This document shows positions 8,904-18,674 of a DNA stretch of 64,000 nt, in pieces. Position numbers and translations under genes: made by a program. This DNA comes from CAYFZO01 sp965226235. Lineage in GTDB: Bacteria; Pseudomonadota; Gammaproteobacteria; Poriferisulfidales; Oxydemutatoraceae. The first letter of the stretch is position 1, and every line of letters starts with the position of its first letter. The DNA lies in the NCBI GenBank assembly GCA_965226235.1, contig OZ245335.1, positions 1,054,001 to 1,118,000 of the forward strand, in the 5' to 3' direction. A model generated the notes under the pieces. It was given only the letters and a program-made list of their open reading frames with translations, did not search any database and was not told the origin of the DNA.

Positions 8904-9853
8904 AGTGGCGGCACCGCGGATTTCCTGCTCAGAAGGATGTCCCTGTACACATCCGGGTTTTTCATATGCGTGATATGCCCGTCCTTCTGAAAATACGCGC
9001 CGTGCAAGCGCGACAACCAGAACCTGAGCGCGCCCCGTCGCAAGGCGTCCTGCCAGACTTCTCTCTCCATCGGCAGGAATGTTCGCACCGCGGCATAAGC
9101 GCCCACCAACGCAGCGTAATTGTCTTCGTCCAAAGCGCCGGTGTCGTCCGAGCACCAAGCGTTGACGGTAATCGCAAGGTCGTAAACCAGATCGTCATCG
9201 CACGCGTAATAGAAATCGATAAGCCCAGACAACCGCCCTTCGTCAAACAATATATTGTCCATGAAGAGATCGGCGTGCACCACTCCCCGCGGAAGCACAC
9301 GCGCCACAGGACATCGGTGATACCGAATTTCCTCGCGCAACAGAGCCCCGTCCTCCTGGTTAAGAAAGGGCAGAACCTGCCCGGCACACCAATCGCGCCA
9401 GTCCTGTCCGCGCTGGTTGCGGTGCTGGCGTGGGAACCGTGCGGTTAATTCGTGCAATCTGGCCAACGCGGCTCCCACTTGCTCGCAATGCCTCGCTTCA
9501 GGCCGTTGCACACTACGACCATCGAGCCAGGAAACAAGCGCCGCCGGCTTGTCATGCAAGGTCTGCAAATAACGCCCTTGCCTATCGGCTATTGGGCTCG
9601 GACAGGGCATCCCTCTTTCCGACAGGTACCTCATCAATTCCAGGAAATAAGGAATATCGTCCCGCCCTTGCCATTCAAAGATCGTCAGCACATAGCGCCT
9701 GGCCGCAGATGAGCCGGAGGATTTTGTATTGACAAAGTAATTGGTGTTCTCGATGCCTTCGTCGATCCCCTGGTAGCTCTCAAGCAACCCCGCACTGTAA
9801 CCGTGCAGAAATGTCTCGAGTTCGGTCTGCGTGACAATGGTATAAACGGACAT
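8897..9853 (-). CDS. thrB: Homoserine kinase ThrB (APH-fold type)
   Basis: This enzyme phosphorylates homoserine to O-phosphohomoserine in threonine synthesis. The 318-residue protein is of the aminoglycoside-phosphotransferase-fold type used by pseudomonads and relatives, not the GHMP type of E. coli. It begins MSVYTIVTQTELETFL, has GIDEGIENTNYFV, the catalytic loop GVVHADLFMDNILF and the metal site GLIDFYYAC. It is divergent from polA and is followed by dctQ-dctM with overlapping ends. Confidence 0.95.
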   Translation of the reverse strand: MSVYTIVTQTELETFLHGYSAGLLESYQGIDEGIENTNYFVNTKSSGSSAARRYVLTIFEWQGRDDIPYFLELMRYLSERGMPCPSPIADRQGRYLQTLHDKPAALVSWLDGRSVQRPEARHCEQVGAALARLHELTARFPRQHRNQRGQDWRDWCAGQVLPFLNQEDGALLREEIRYHRCPVARVLPRGVVHADLFMDNILFDEGRLSGLIDFYYACDDDLVYDLAITVNAWCSDDTGALDEDNYAALVGAYAAVRTFLPMEREVWQDALRRGALRFWLSRLHGAYFQKDGHITHMKNPDVYRDILLSRKSAVPPLC

Positions 9854-9908
9854 CTGGAGGGCGTTGAGCGGATACAGGCGGGCATACTAGCAAAATTTAC
9901 CGGCACAC

Positions 9909-9914
9909 TATAAT
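9909..9914 (+). promoter_or_regulatory. Likely polA -10 element
   Basis: A perfect TATAAT stands at 9909-9914, with no good -35 at 16-18 bp. Transcription would begin near 9921, after the upstream in-frame ATG at 9913, which supports ATG 9946 as the polA start. Confidence 0.45.
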
Positions 9915-9945
9915 GCGGGTGTTCTCAGCACCCCGGCGGGCAGGC

Positions 9946-12639
9946 ATGAAAAAAATTATCCTGGTTGATGGTTCCTCCTATCTTTACCGTGCCTTCTACG
10001 GGCTACCACCTCTGACCGGCCCCCGGCAACAGCCGACCGGCGTGATTTACGGCGTTGCCAACATGCTGAAGTCGCTGATCAACAGCCAGCGGCCCGATTA
10101 TTTCGTCACTGTGTTCGATCCACGCGGCAAGACGTTTCGGCATGACCTCTACCCCATGTATAAAGCCAACCGACCGCCGATGCCGGATGAGTTGAGTTGT
10201 CAGGTACAACCGCTTTTCAGGCTGATCGAGGCGCTGGGGTATCCCTTGATGCAAATTGAAAAAGTCGAGGCAGACGACGTGATTGGAACGATAGCCAGCC
10301 AGGTGCAGAAGCAGCGGGTAGACATCCTGATCTCGACCGGGGACAAAGACCTGACACAGTTGGTAAACGAAAGGACCACCTTGATCAATACGATGAAAAA
10401 CGAATACCTGGATATCGAGGGCGTAATAAAAAAGATGGGTGTTGCCCCGGAGCAAATCACGGATTACCTGGCACTGGCCGGAGACACGTCGGACAATATC
10501 CCGGGGGTTGCAGGCGTCGGTCCCAAAACCGCTGTCAAATGGCTGGCGCAGTACCGTACCCTGGAAGCGGTCATGGAACACGCCGACGATATCAAGGGAA
10601 AAGTCGGCGAAAACCTTAGGCAGGCACTACCTCATTTGTTGCTGTCCAAAAACCTTGCCGCGATTCGCTGCAACCTGGATATTCCGGTCCATCTCGACTC
10701 CTTCAGGCTGCGACCACCCAACGCCGAAGCACTGCAAGAAATCTACGAGGAATTCGGGTTCGGGAAATGGCTTGAAGAAATGAAGACCCAGTGGGCAGAG
10801 ACCCCACGGTCGGCGCCAGTCGAGGGCTCCGGGGAGAAATACGAATTGGTGCTGGATAAAAAGACCCTTGAAGGCTGGGTGAAGAAGCTGAAGCAAGCCA
10901 GGCTGTTCGCGCTGGATGTGGAGACAAACAGCCTGAACTACATGCAGGCACAAGCCGTCGGCATTTCCTTTGCGGTACGCCCGGGAGAGTCAGCCTATGT
11001 GCCGTTCGCGCATGATTATCCGGAAGCGCCGCGACAGTTGGCGCGAGACGAGGTCCTCGCCGCCTTGAAGCCATTGCTGGAAAACGACTCGCTCGGGAAG
11101 GTAGGTCATCATCTTAAATATGACCGCAACATCCTGCTCAACCATGGCATCACCTTGTCCGGTATCCGCCACGATTCGATGCTTGAGTCCTACGTCTACA
11201 ACTCGACCTTGATCCGCCACGATATCGATAGCGTGGCAAGCAAGTATCTGAAAATTTCAACGGTGCATTACGAAGACGTCGCCGGTAAGGGTATCAAACA
11301 AAAGCCGTTCAACCAGGTCGATCTGGAATCGGCATGCCGTTACGCGGCTGAAGACTCCGATGTCAGCCTGCGTCTGCATGAATACTTCTGGCCGCTGCTG
11401 GCAAAGTCCGGAAAACGGAAAAAGCTGTATGAAGAGATGGAAATCCCCCTGGTGCCGGTATTGTCCGACATCGAACGCCATGGGGTTTTAATAAACACCG
11501 AAATCCTCGAACAGCAAGGCACTGAATTACAACGGCGCATCGCCGCACTGAGGCAGCAGGCATACGCAGCTGCGGGGCAGGAATTCAACCTCGACTCCCC
11601 GGTCCAGACCCGCCACATCCTGTTTGACATCAAAGGCTTGCCAGTGTTGAGAAAAACGCCCGGCGGCCAATCCTCGACAGCCGAAGACACGCTACACGAG
11701 TTGGCCCAAGGGTTTGAATTGCCACGATTGATTCTGGATTACCGAATGCTGAATAAACTCAAAACGACCTACATCGACAAATTGCCGCAAATGGTCGACC
11801 CGAAATCGGGGCGCGTACACACCTCGTACCACCAAGCGGTGACAGCCACGGGCAGGCTATCCTCTTCGAACCCGAATTTGCAGAACATCCCCACGCGGAC
11901 CCCCGAGGGCAAAAGAATCCGGCAAGCGTTTGGTACTCCCCAGGGATATCGCTTGCTGTCCGCCGACTATTCGCAGATAGAGTTGCGCATCATGGCGCAC
12001 TTGTCCGGAGATGAAAATCTGTGCACGGCATTTGAAAAACAGCAAGATGTCCACGCGGCTACCGCCGCCGAAATTTTTTCGACCCCCATCGGCAAGGTGA
12101 CCGAAGAACAACGGCGTTCGGCGAAAGCCATCAACTTCGGCCTGATCTATGGCATGAGTGCTTTTGGGCTGGCAACACAACTGGGGCTGGATTTTTCATC
12201 CGCGACACAATATATGTCGGTCTATTTTCAACGCTATCCGCAAGTGAAGAACTACATGCAGCAAACCAAGGAAAAAGCAGCCAGTCTGGGATACGTCGAG
12301 ACCTTGTTCGGCAGGCGCCTGTACCTGCCGGAAATTCATTCGCGCGCGGTGCAACGTCGCCGTTACGCTGAACGTGCCGCAATCAACGCACCAATGCAAG
12401 GCACCGCGGCAGACATTATGAAGCGAGCGATGGTAGCACTGCATGGCCGACTGAAACAATCCGATTGTGACGCACGGATCATCATGCAGGTCCACGACGA
12501 ATTGCTGGTTGAAGTAGCGGAAAAAGATGTCCAGGAAGTAATCAGCCTCTGCGATTCCTGCATGAGTGGTGCCATGCAACTTCGGGTACCACTGGCCGTG
12601 GTCATAGGAGAAGGAAACAACTGGAGTGAAGCGCACTAG
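9946..12639 (+). CDS. polA: DNA polymerase I
   Basis: PolA fills gaps and removes RNA primers in replication and repair. The 897-residue protein has all three modules: an N-terminal 5' nuclease (MKKIILVDGSSYLYRAFY, DADDVIG-like VEADDVIGT, ISTGDKDLTQLV), a 3'-5' exonuclease that keeps the D-x-E pair (FALDVETNSL near 321), and polymerase motifs A (DYSQIELRIMAH near 670), B (RRSAKAINFGLIYGMSAFG near 724) and C (QVHDELLVEV near 848). ATG 9946 was preferred over 9913 because it aligns with the conserved N-terminus and lies downstream of the TATAAT. It is divergent from thrB. Confidence 0.96.
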   Translation: MKKIILVDGSSYLYRAFYGLPPLTGPRQQPTGVIYGVANMLKSLINSQRPDYFVTVFDPRGKTFRHDLYPMYKANRPPMPDELSCQVQPLFRLIEALGYPLMQIEKVEADDVIGTIASQVQKQRVDILISTGDKDLTQLVNERTTLINTMKNEYLDIEGVIKKMGVAPEQITDYLALAGDTSDNIPGVAGVGPKTAVKWLAQYRTLEAVMEHADDIKGKVGENLRQALPHLLLSKNLAAIRCNLDIPVHLDSFRLRPPNAEALQEIYEEFGFGKWLEEMKTQWAETPRSAPVEGSGEKYELVLDKKTLEGWVKKLKQARLFALDVETNSLNYMQAQAVGISFAVRPGESAYVPFAHDYPEAPRQLARDEVLAALKPLLENDSLGKVGHHLKYDRNILLNHGITLSGIRHDSMLESYVYNSTLIRHDIDSVASKYLKISTVHYEDVAGKGIKQKPFNQVDLESACRYAAEDSDVSLRLHEYFWPLLAKSGKRKKLYEEMEIPLVPVLSDIERHGVLINTEILEQQGTELQRRIAALRQQAYAAAGQEFNLDSPVQTRHILFDIKGLPVLRKTPGGQSSTAEDTLHELAQGFELPRLILDYRMLNKLKTTYIDKLPQMVDPKSGRVHTSYHQAVTATGRLSSSNPNLQNIPTRTPEGKRIRQAFGTPQGYRLLSADYSQIELRIMAHLSGDENLCTAFEKQQDVHAATAAEIFSTPIGKVTEEQRRSAKAINFGLIYGMSAFGLATQLGLDFSSATQYMSVYFQRYPQVKNYMQQTKEKAASLGYVETLFGRRLYLPEIHSRAVQRRRYAERAAINAPMQGTAADIMKRAMVALHGRLKQSDCDARIIMQVHDELLVEVAEKDVQEVISLCDSCMSGAMQLRVPLAVVIGEGNNWSEAH

Positions 12640-12672
12640 CCGCACCTGGGGTGACGGCTGAAAAGTTCTTTT
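12638..12672 (+). terminator. Possible terminator after polA
   Basis: AGCCGCACC and GGTGACGGCT form a 9-bp stem with a 3-base loop and one bulged A (12638-12659), starting in the polA stop codon. The following bases GAAAAGTTCTTTT contain a weak T-rich tail. Confidence 0.45.
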
Positions 12673-12721
12673 GTGATACTATCGCCAAGCTCGTCAGCTT
12701 CCATGGAACAACCTGCGCCAG

Positions 12722-14587
12722 ATGCTGAAAAAATCTATTCTACATAGACTTACACCTCCCCCCTTGGCCGAAGTCATCTCCCGCGGCAGGGAGATTTACG
12801 GTGTTTTTGACCGACGCGGACAACACATGATATGGGCTCTATACGCAAACCATACCGTCTCCATGTTGTTGGGAACCCTGAAAGTTTTCGGGTTTGCTTC
12901 CTTGCTGATTATTTTGGCGAAGCCTCAAATGGTTTTGAAAAACCACTACATAGAGAAAATCCACGAGCTGTCCGGCTTTAGCCAGGAGCCTTTCCTGATA
13001 CTGATCAGCGGCGTTCTGGTGGTATTTATCATTGCTCAGCAAGCCATCAATCTAGCATGTCTGCTGCTTGACCTGAGACTGACGCAGGGTCTGGTACGTC
13101 GCTGCAGCATTGCGATGTACAACCACTACATGAGCCAGCCCTACGAGGCCATGATCAAGTCGGGGGTAACGCTGGCAATCGGCAAAAACATAAAAGTAAC
13201 CGGCCAGGTGATTACAACCGAAATAACAAAAACCAAAACCCTTTTTAGCGTGCTGATCAACGGTACGCTGCTAACGATCGCCTTGCTTGTCATCGCTACT
13301 TTTGCAGCATCCGTAACACTGATATTTGTACTGCTGTTCCTAAGCTTCTTTTTCGTTCGTAATAGAAAAAAAGTGCGGCATTTAGGCGAAATGCAGCACA
13401 AAAAAAATATCCAAAACATAAAGATGCTGCGGGAAGGGGCCGCCGGTGCAACTGAACTTATGACAATGGGGAAAAAAACAGACTTTGTAAACAGGATCCA
13501 GGAGTTAATGGTCTCTCTGGTGAAGAACAAAGTGCAAATGAAGATACGCACGGAGATACCCAAGCTGTTGCTGTACGCAACCAGCATCCTGTTGCTGTAT
13601 GCGGCCGCGACAATCACAATTCTCAACGACGCCAGCCATGTTTTGCCTACGCTGGCCCTATTCGGGGCAGCAGCTTTCAGACTGCAGAATATGCTGCAGG
13701 GCTTATTCTCTGCGCTTATGACGCAAGAAGGCATCCGGTACAGTTATCAGGTCATTATCAAGGATCTGAAAGAGGCCAAAAAAATGCTGGACAAAGAAAA
13801 AGAACTGTCGGGGCAACCGTCGGCACTCATCCGGATCCGCAACGAGGTGACGTTCGAGTCGGTAAGCTATTCATATCCTGGCACCCAAGCCCCAGTGATC
13901 GATGAACTCAGCGTCTCGCTTCCAACAAAAAAAATCATCGTCCTGTCTGGAAAATCCGGCGCCGGGAAAACCACGTTTGTTCGGCTTTTGAGCGGCTTGC
14001 TGATTCCACAAAAAGGAAGAATATTGATAGACGGGGAATCGCTGCACCAGGACGAAGCTTTCAAAAGAGCCTGGCAGAAGTCTTTTGGCATAACTTTCCA
14101 AAAGCCTTTTTTTATGGACTCGACGCTGGCAATGAATATCGCATTTGAAGCGGAAAAGAAAAAAATCGACTACGAACGGATACGCGAAGCCGTCAACCTG
14201 GCCCAGCTTGAAGAATTGGTCGCCGAACTTCCGAACGGGGTCGACACTGAACTGTTGGAAGATGCGGCGATTTTAAGCGGTGGCCAGCGACAGAGAGTGG
14301 CTATCGCGCGCTCCCTGTACAGAGGAGTGCCGGTTCTCGTACTCGACGAAGCGACCAATGCGATCGACCTCATGACGGAAAGAGCGATCATATCCACTGT
14401 AAGCAAAACCAATAAAGACAAACTGGTCGTGATTATTTCTCACCGGATGGAAATCATGAAATTTGCGGATATGGTCCTGTTTATGAAAAAAGACAAATCG
14501 ATCACACAAGGCAGCGTGGAGCAATTGCTTCAGCAGGACGAGGAATTCAGAAACATGATCAGTTCCACGACCGCGAAAGCGAGCTAG
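12722..14587 (+). CDS. ABC transporter, fused membrane and ATPase domains
   Basis: This is a half-size ABC exporter with a membrane domain (about residues 35-350) and a C-terminal ATPase domain. The ATPase has Walker A GKSGAGKTT near residue 410, signature LSGGQRQR near 517, Walker B VLVLDEATNAID near 540 and H-loop ISHR. The membrane part is basic between helices and does not match MsbA or peptidase-containing exporters in any way I recognise, so the substrate is unknown. It stands alone between polA and pyrB. The region is richer in A/T than its neighbours by eye. Confidence 0.85.
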   Translation: MLKKSILHRLTPPPLAEVISRGREIYGVFDRRGQHMIWALYANHTVSMLLGTLKVFGFASLLIILAKPQMVLKNHYIEKIHELSGFSQEPFLILISGVLVVFIIAQQAINLACLLLDLRLTQGLVRRCSIAMYNHYMSQPYEAMIKSGVTLAIGKNIKVTGQVITTEITKTKTLFSVLINGTLLTIALLVIATFAASVTLIFVLLFLSFFFVRNRKKVRHLGEMQHKKNIQNIKMLREGAAGATELMTMGKKTDFVNRIQELMVSLVKNKVQMKIRTEIPKLLLYATSILLLYAAATITILNDASHVLPTLALFGAAAFRLQNMLQGLFSALMTQEGIRYSYQVIIKDLKEAKKMLDKEKELSGQPSALIRIRNEVTFESVSYSYPGTQAPVIDELSVSLPTKKIIVLSGKSGAGKTTFVRLLSGLLIPQKGRILIDGESLHQDEAFKRAWQKSFGITFQKPFFMDSTLAMNIAFEAEKKKIDYERIREAVNLAQLEELVAELPNGVDTELLEDAAILSGGQRQRVAIARSLYRGVPVLVLDEATNAIDLMTERAIISTVSKTNKDKLVVIISHRMEIMKFADMVLFMKKDKSITQGSVEQLLQQDEEFRNMISSTTAKAS

Positions 14588-14631
14588 GAGCCCAGGCATA
14601 AAACAAGCCTGACCCCAGTCATAGTGTTGTA

Positions 14632-14651
14632 GGGCGACGCATGCGTCGCCC
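14632..14651. repeat. Perfect 20-bp palindrome, dispersed element copy 1
   Basis: The sequence GGGCGACGCATGCGTCGCCC is a perfect palindrome, preceded by GTA and followed by TTGTA. A near-identical copy lies at 60372-60391. This looks like a dispersed palindromic repeat. It sits between the ABC transporter gene and pyrB and could fold when transcribed, but lacks a T-run. Confidence 0.7.
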
Positions 14652-14731
14652 TTGTACCCTCCCGGAATCAAAAGAATACATTACCGCTTTTGGCTAACAC
14701 CGAGCGATCCTGATTTGATAAATCGGCGGCG

Positions 14732-15766
14732 TTGACCGATAATCCGGTTTTAATGCCAGACAGTTTTATCCCGGAAGAAAAATCCGCGCGTTGCGCCCGG
14801 CTTCAGTTCGATGAACACGGGCGCTTAAGGCACTTCCTGACCATGGAAGGCCTGTCGAAAAGCCTTGTTCTGCAACTGCTTGACACAACAAGACTATTTG
14901 TCGCAGATAAGGGCGGGGTCAGGAAAGTCCCCTTGCTGAGGGGCAAAACCCTCGTCAGCTTTTTCTTTGAACCAAGCACCCGCACTCGATCGACGTTTGG
15001 GTTGGTCGCTCAAAAGCTGTCACTGGACATCATAGATTTTCACGTCGATACGGCAGCGACTCACAAAGGTGAATCGCTGCTGGATACGCTGAAAACCATT
15101 CAGGCGATGGGGGCAGATATCTTCATCGTCAGGCACCCTGACAGCGGCGCGGCAGCTTTCATCGCCAGCCATGTCGCTGAAAACGTCTGCGTCATCAGCG
15201 CTGGAGACGGAAGGTATTCGCACCCGACCCAGGCACTCCTCGACATGTACACGATCCGCGAATACAAGCCGGAGTTTTCTGCTTTAAGTGTGGCAATCGT
15301 AGGCGACATCATGCACTCACGCGTTGCCCGCTCGGAGATTACCGCCTTGAAAACTCTCGGCACCAGTGACATACGCTTGATCGCTCCTCGCACCTTGATG
15401 CCCAAAGGTATTGAACAACTCGGTGTCAGCGCGTTTCAAAAACTGGAAGAAGGCTTGGAAGGCGTCGATGTGATCATCATCCTGCGTCTGCAGAAAGAAC
15501 GCATGCGAAGCTCATTTTTGCCCGGGGGAAAAGAATACTATTTCTGCTACGGCATCACCTCGGAAAAATTGAAATACGCGAAACCCGACGCAATCGTCAT
15601 GCACCCCGGCCCCATTAACAGAGGTGTCGAAATCAGCTCCAGAGTCGCCGATGGCGATCAATCCGTCATCCTCAACCAGGTCAGCCACGGGGTCGCCGCA
15701 AGAATGGCCGTGCTGTCGCTACTGGCCGGCAACCGCTACGTGGAAGCAACACACAAGAAGGCGTAA
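14732..15766 (+). CDS. pyrB: Aspartate carbamoyltransferase catalytic chain
   Basis: This enzyme joins carbamoyl phosphate and aspartate in pyrimidine synthesis. The 344-residue protein carries the carbamoyl phosphate site FEPSTRTRSTF, the HPTQALLDMYT motif and MHPGPINRGVEI. The start is TTG 14732, giving an N-terminal extension before the conserved HFLTMEGLSK; ATG 14753 is an alternative. Length and partner gene match the class of ATCase that works as a dodecamer with an inactive dihydroorotase-like protein, whose gene follows after 10 bases. Confidence 0.95.
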   Translation: MTDNPVLMPDSFIPEEKSARCARLQFDEHGRLRHFLTMEGLSKSLVLQLLDTTRLFVADKGGVRKVPLLRGKTLVSFFFEPSTRTRSTFGLVAQKLSLDIIDFHVDTAATHKGESLLDTLKTIQAMGADIFIVRHPDSGAAAFIASHVAENVCVISAGDGRYSHPTQALLDMYTIREYKPEFSALSVAIVGDIMHSRVARSEITALKTLGTSDIRLIAPRTLMPKGIEQLGVSAFQKLEEGLEGVDVIIILRLQKERMRSSFLPGGKEYYFCYGITSEKLKYAKPDAIVMHPGPINRGVEISSRVADGDQSVILNQVSHGVAARMAVLSLLAGNRYVEATHKKA

Positions 15767-15776
15767 AAGGCAACTG

Positions 15777-17048
15777 ATGGCCACTTTGATCAAGCAAGCG
15801 CGGGTCATTGACCCAGCCAACGATCTCGATGAGATCTGCGACTTGTTGATCGAGGCAGAGCAGATCAAGGAAATCGGACGGATTCCCGGGTCGCGTGGCG
15901 ACGACTCGATCGACGCCGAAGGACTGCTGGTGCTACCTGGATTGATCGACATCGGTGTGTATCTACGGGAACCGGGCTACGAATTCAAAGCGACGATCGC
16001 TTCCGAGGTCGCGGCAGCGGCAGCGGGCGGTATTACTACCCTGTGCGCCATGCCGGAGTTTCATCCTGGAGTTGCGACCTCGGCAACCGCCAACCTGGTG
16101 CGCCAGCGGGCGGAATCCGTTGGAAAGTGCGAGGTACTGGTCATCGGCGCAATAACCGTTGGTCTTGAAGGAGCCGTGCTGAGCGAAATGGCTGCATTGA
16201 AAAAAGCGGGCTGCATCGCGGTCAGCAACGCGCAACGACCCTTTTCGAACGTGAATTTCCTGCGCTGTGCCTTGCAATACGCGGCAGGCCTCGACATGTT
16301 GGTGTTCCTGGCGCCGATAGACCACGCGTTGGTGGCCAATGGCTGCGCGCACGAAGGACCGGTCGCGACCCGGTTGGGGTTGCCGGGCATCCCGGTCTCT
16401 GCCGAAACGGCAGCGCTTGCACAGTATCTGGCGCTGGCCGAAGATACCGGCGCGAGAATCCATTTTTGTCGTTTGTCCTGCGCGCGGTCGGTAGAGATGA
16501 TCAAACAGGCACAGGCAAGAGACCTGAGGGTAACGGCCGATGTCTGCGCGCACCAATTGTTCCTGACCGAAAGCGACGTCGCCGGGTTCGATCCCAATTA
16601 CCGACTATTGCCACCGGCGCGCGGAGCAGAAGATCGGGTAGCCTTGCGAACGGCCCTTGCCCAGGGCAACGTAGAAATCGTCTGCTCTGACCATCAACCC
16701 CATGATACGAACGCAAAACTTGCGCCATTTCCCGTCAGCGCCCCCGGCATTTCGTCTTTGGAAACCTTGCTGCCACTGATGCTGGAGCTGGCGGATCGGC
16801 ATGCGATCCCTCTGGCAACGATCATCGCATCCATGACATGCAACCCGGCACGCTTGCTGTGCATCGACCGTGGCAATCTATCCATCGGCGCAGTTGCCAA
16901 TCTTTGCCTGGTCGACCCCGATCAGCAGTGGGAGTTGCAGCGAGAATCGATGCTAAGCAAAGGAAAAAACACACCGTTCGCGGGGAAACGATTCAAAGGC
17001 AGGGTGTGCAGAACGATACAAAACGGTGTGACCGTGTACGAGGATTGA
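15777..17048 (+). CDS. pyrC': Dihydroorotase-like protein, probably inactive (PyrC')
   Basis: This is a homologue of class I dihydroorotase that probably serves as a structural partner of PyrB. The conserved metal-binding D-x-H-x-H before LREPG is replaced: here the text reads IDIGVYLREPG, so both histidines are lost. The later block reads CSDHQPHD. The 423-residue length and position behind pyrB match the pseudomonad-type pyrB-pyrC' pair. ATG 15777 was chosen because it aligns with the family N-terminus (MATLIKQARVIDP). An active dihydroorotase should be encoded elsewhere. Confidence 0.9.
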   Translation: MATLIKQARVIDPANDLDEICDLLIEAEQIKEIGRIPGSRGDDSIDAEGLLVLPGLIDIGVYLREPGYEFKATIASEVAAAAAGGITTLCAMPEFHPGVATSATANLVRQRAESVGKCEVLVIGAITVGLEGAVLSEMAALKKAGCIAVSNAQRPFSNVNFLRCALQYAAGLDMLVFLAPIDHALVANGCAHEGPVATRLGLPGIPVSAETAALAQYLALAEDTGARIHFCRLSCARSVEMIKQAQARDLRVTADVCAHQLFLTESDVAGFDPNYRLLPPARGAEDRVALRTALAQGNVEIVCSDHQPHDTNAKLAPFPVSAPGISSLETLLPLMLELADRHAIPLATIIASMTCNPARLLCIDRGNLSIGAVANLCLVDPDQQWELQRESMLSKGKNTPFAGKRFKGRVCRTIQNGVTVYED

Positions 17049-17050
17049 CA

Positions 17051-17920
17051 GTGGCATATCGGCAGCCCACGGTCTTCATGGAGCAAGCGACGATACTGCA
17101 GCGACGTGAATACCCGCACCAGCAAAGAACGCTGCGTCTGCACGCGCCACGTTGCGCGAAAACGGCAACACCCGGGCAGTTCGTGCATTTGCAGTGTGAC
17201 CCAGGCTTAAAAATGCGCAGACCGTATTCGATCATGCTTGCATCCACGTCTCGCGGGTGGATAGAAATCCTGTACCAGGTCGTCGGCCGAGGCAGCCAGT
17301 TGCTTGATAAAAAGCAGCAAGGAGAAGAACTAAGCCTCGTAGGCCCCATCGGTCATGGGTTTACAGTGCACAGCGAATACTCAAGACCATTACTGCTCGG
17401 TGGTGGCGTCGGCATTCCACCCGTGTTTTTCCTGGCAAAATCGCTCGAGCACCACACCGATTTTTTACCCTTGGCTCTCTTCGCTTCCGAGCGGGCTTTC
17501 CCCTTCCACGTATGTGAATCACGAATGGTCGTCGATGGGCTTGACGTAAAACGCTCCCTGACCCACGCTGAACTGGAATCCGCCGGAATACCCGCGCGAC
17601 TGTGTAGCAGGCAACCTCGCCCGGGCTGCTTCAGCGGCTTCGCGCATGAAATCGCAGACGCCTGGCTGTCCGGGTTGACTGCCACGGATAGATCGCGGAC
17701 GGAGATCTTTGCCTGCGGCCCTCACCCCATGCTCAAGGCGGTCGCTTCCCTGGCGATGAAATACAGGCTGCCGTGCCAACTGGCGCTGGAAGAATACATG
17801 GCTTGCGGGCTTGGCGGTTGCGCGGGGTGCGCTGTCGCTACAGTCGAAGATGGCCGTGTTTCCATGAAAAGAGTGTGCGTCGATGGCCCCGTGTTTGACG
17901 CCGCATCCTTGCGACTTTGA
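17051..17920 (+). CDS. pyrK: Dihydroorotate dehydrogenase electron-transfer subunit PyrK-like
   Basis: PyrK-type proteins pass electrons from dihydroorotate dehydrogenase B to NAD through FAD and a 2Fe-2S cluster. The sequence has the flavin-binding RRPYSIMLAS, glycine-rich LLLGGGVGIPPVFFLA, EIFACGPHPMLKAV, and the cysteine cluster ECMACGLGGCAGCAV-like region (MACGLGGCAGCAV...MKRVC). The start was set at GTG 17051, two bases after the pyrC' stop; ATG 17078 is possible. No pyrD gene is next to it, so its partner must be encoded elsewhere or differ. It overlaps yggS by 4 bases. Confidence 0.85.
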   Translation: MAYRQPTVFMEQATILQRREYPHQQRTLRLHAPRCAKTATPGQFVHLQCDPGLKMRRPYSIMLASTSRGWIEILYQVVGRGSQLLDKKQQGEELSLVGPIGHGFTVHSEYSRPLLLGGGVGIPPVFFLAKSLEHHTDFLPLALFASERAFPFHVCESRMVVDGLDVKRSLTHAELESAGIPARLCSRQPRPGCFSGFAHEIADAWLSGLTATDRSRTEIFACGPHPMLKAVASLAMKYRLPCQLALEEYMACGLGGCAGCAVATVEDGRVSMKRVCVDGPVFDAASLRL

Positions 17921-18636
17921 ACCCCGGCGAGCCAACCGCGGATTCGGTAGCGACCGCCCTGAAACAGGTCAGGGCAAGGATCAAGACAGCCGCGGAGGCA
18001 TGCGGGCGCGATGCCGATGAGATCAGACTCCTGGCTGTCAGCAAAGCCAAGCCGATCGCGATGATCATCGAAGCGGTCGCTGCGGAACAAATGGCGTTCG
18101 GTGAAAACTACGTGCAGGAAGCGTGCCACAAACTGGAAAGCATCGACGATCCCCGGATAGAATGGCACTTTATCGGGTCAATACAAAGTAATAAAACACG
18201 CCGTATCGCTGTCTCGTTCTCCTGGGTACACAGCATCGACCGGGAATCAACCCTGCGACACCTGTCCAGGCATCGCCTGGTCGGACTTCCGCCCATCAAC
18301 GTGTGCGTGCAGATCAACCTTGATAGAGAAAAGACCAAATCAGGGGTCGCGCCAGAAAGTGCAGAACAGTTGCTTGACACTGCCAGCAGGTTGCCGGGGA
18401 TAACCCCCAGGGGTCTGATGGTGATTCCCGCGCTCGCCAGTAGTATGGAATGTCAACGTCGAGTCTTTGCCACGGCAAAGAGCATTTTCGACCGGTACGC
18501 CAGCGCATACAGCCTTGACACGCTCTCCATGGGGATGAGCGGAGACTTTGAAGCAGCCATCGCGGAAGGAGCGACGCTGGTCAGGTTGGGGACCGTTATC
18601 TTTGGGCGCCGGGTCCCAAAAAACAAGCCCGGCTGA
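17917..18636 (+). CDS. yggS: PLP homeostasis protein YggS/PLPBP family
   Basis: This is a pyridoxal-phosphate-binding protein that buffers PLP and affects amino acid balance. The 239-residue protein has the PLP lysine in LLAVSKAKP, GENYVQEACHK, WHFIGSIQSNKT, and the phosphate-binding LSMGMSGDFEAAIAEGAT. The start TTG 17917 overlaps the pyrK stop, giving TTGA. In many gammaproteobacteria yggS stands near pilT and proC, so its place at the end of a pyr cluster is less usual. Confidence 0.93.
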   Translation: MNPGEPTADSVATALKQVRARIKTAAEACGRDADEIRLLAVSKAKPIAMIIEAVAAEQMAFGENYVQEACHKLESIDDPRIEWHFIGSIQSNKTRRIAVSFSWVHSIDRESTLRHLSRHRLVGLPPINVCVQINLDREKTKSGVAPESAEQLLDTASRLPGITPRGLMVIPALASSMECQRRVFATAKSIFDRYASAYSLDTLSMGMSGDFEAAIAEGATLVRLGTVIFGRRVPKNKPG

Positions 18637-18674
18637 TTTCCAGTAACCATGCCATTGAACATCTCCGCACGAAA

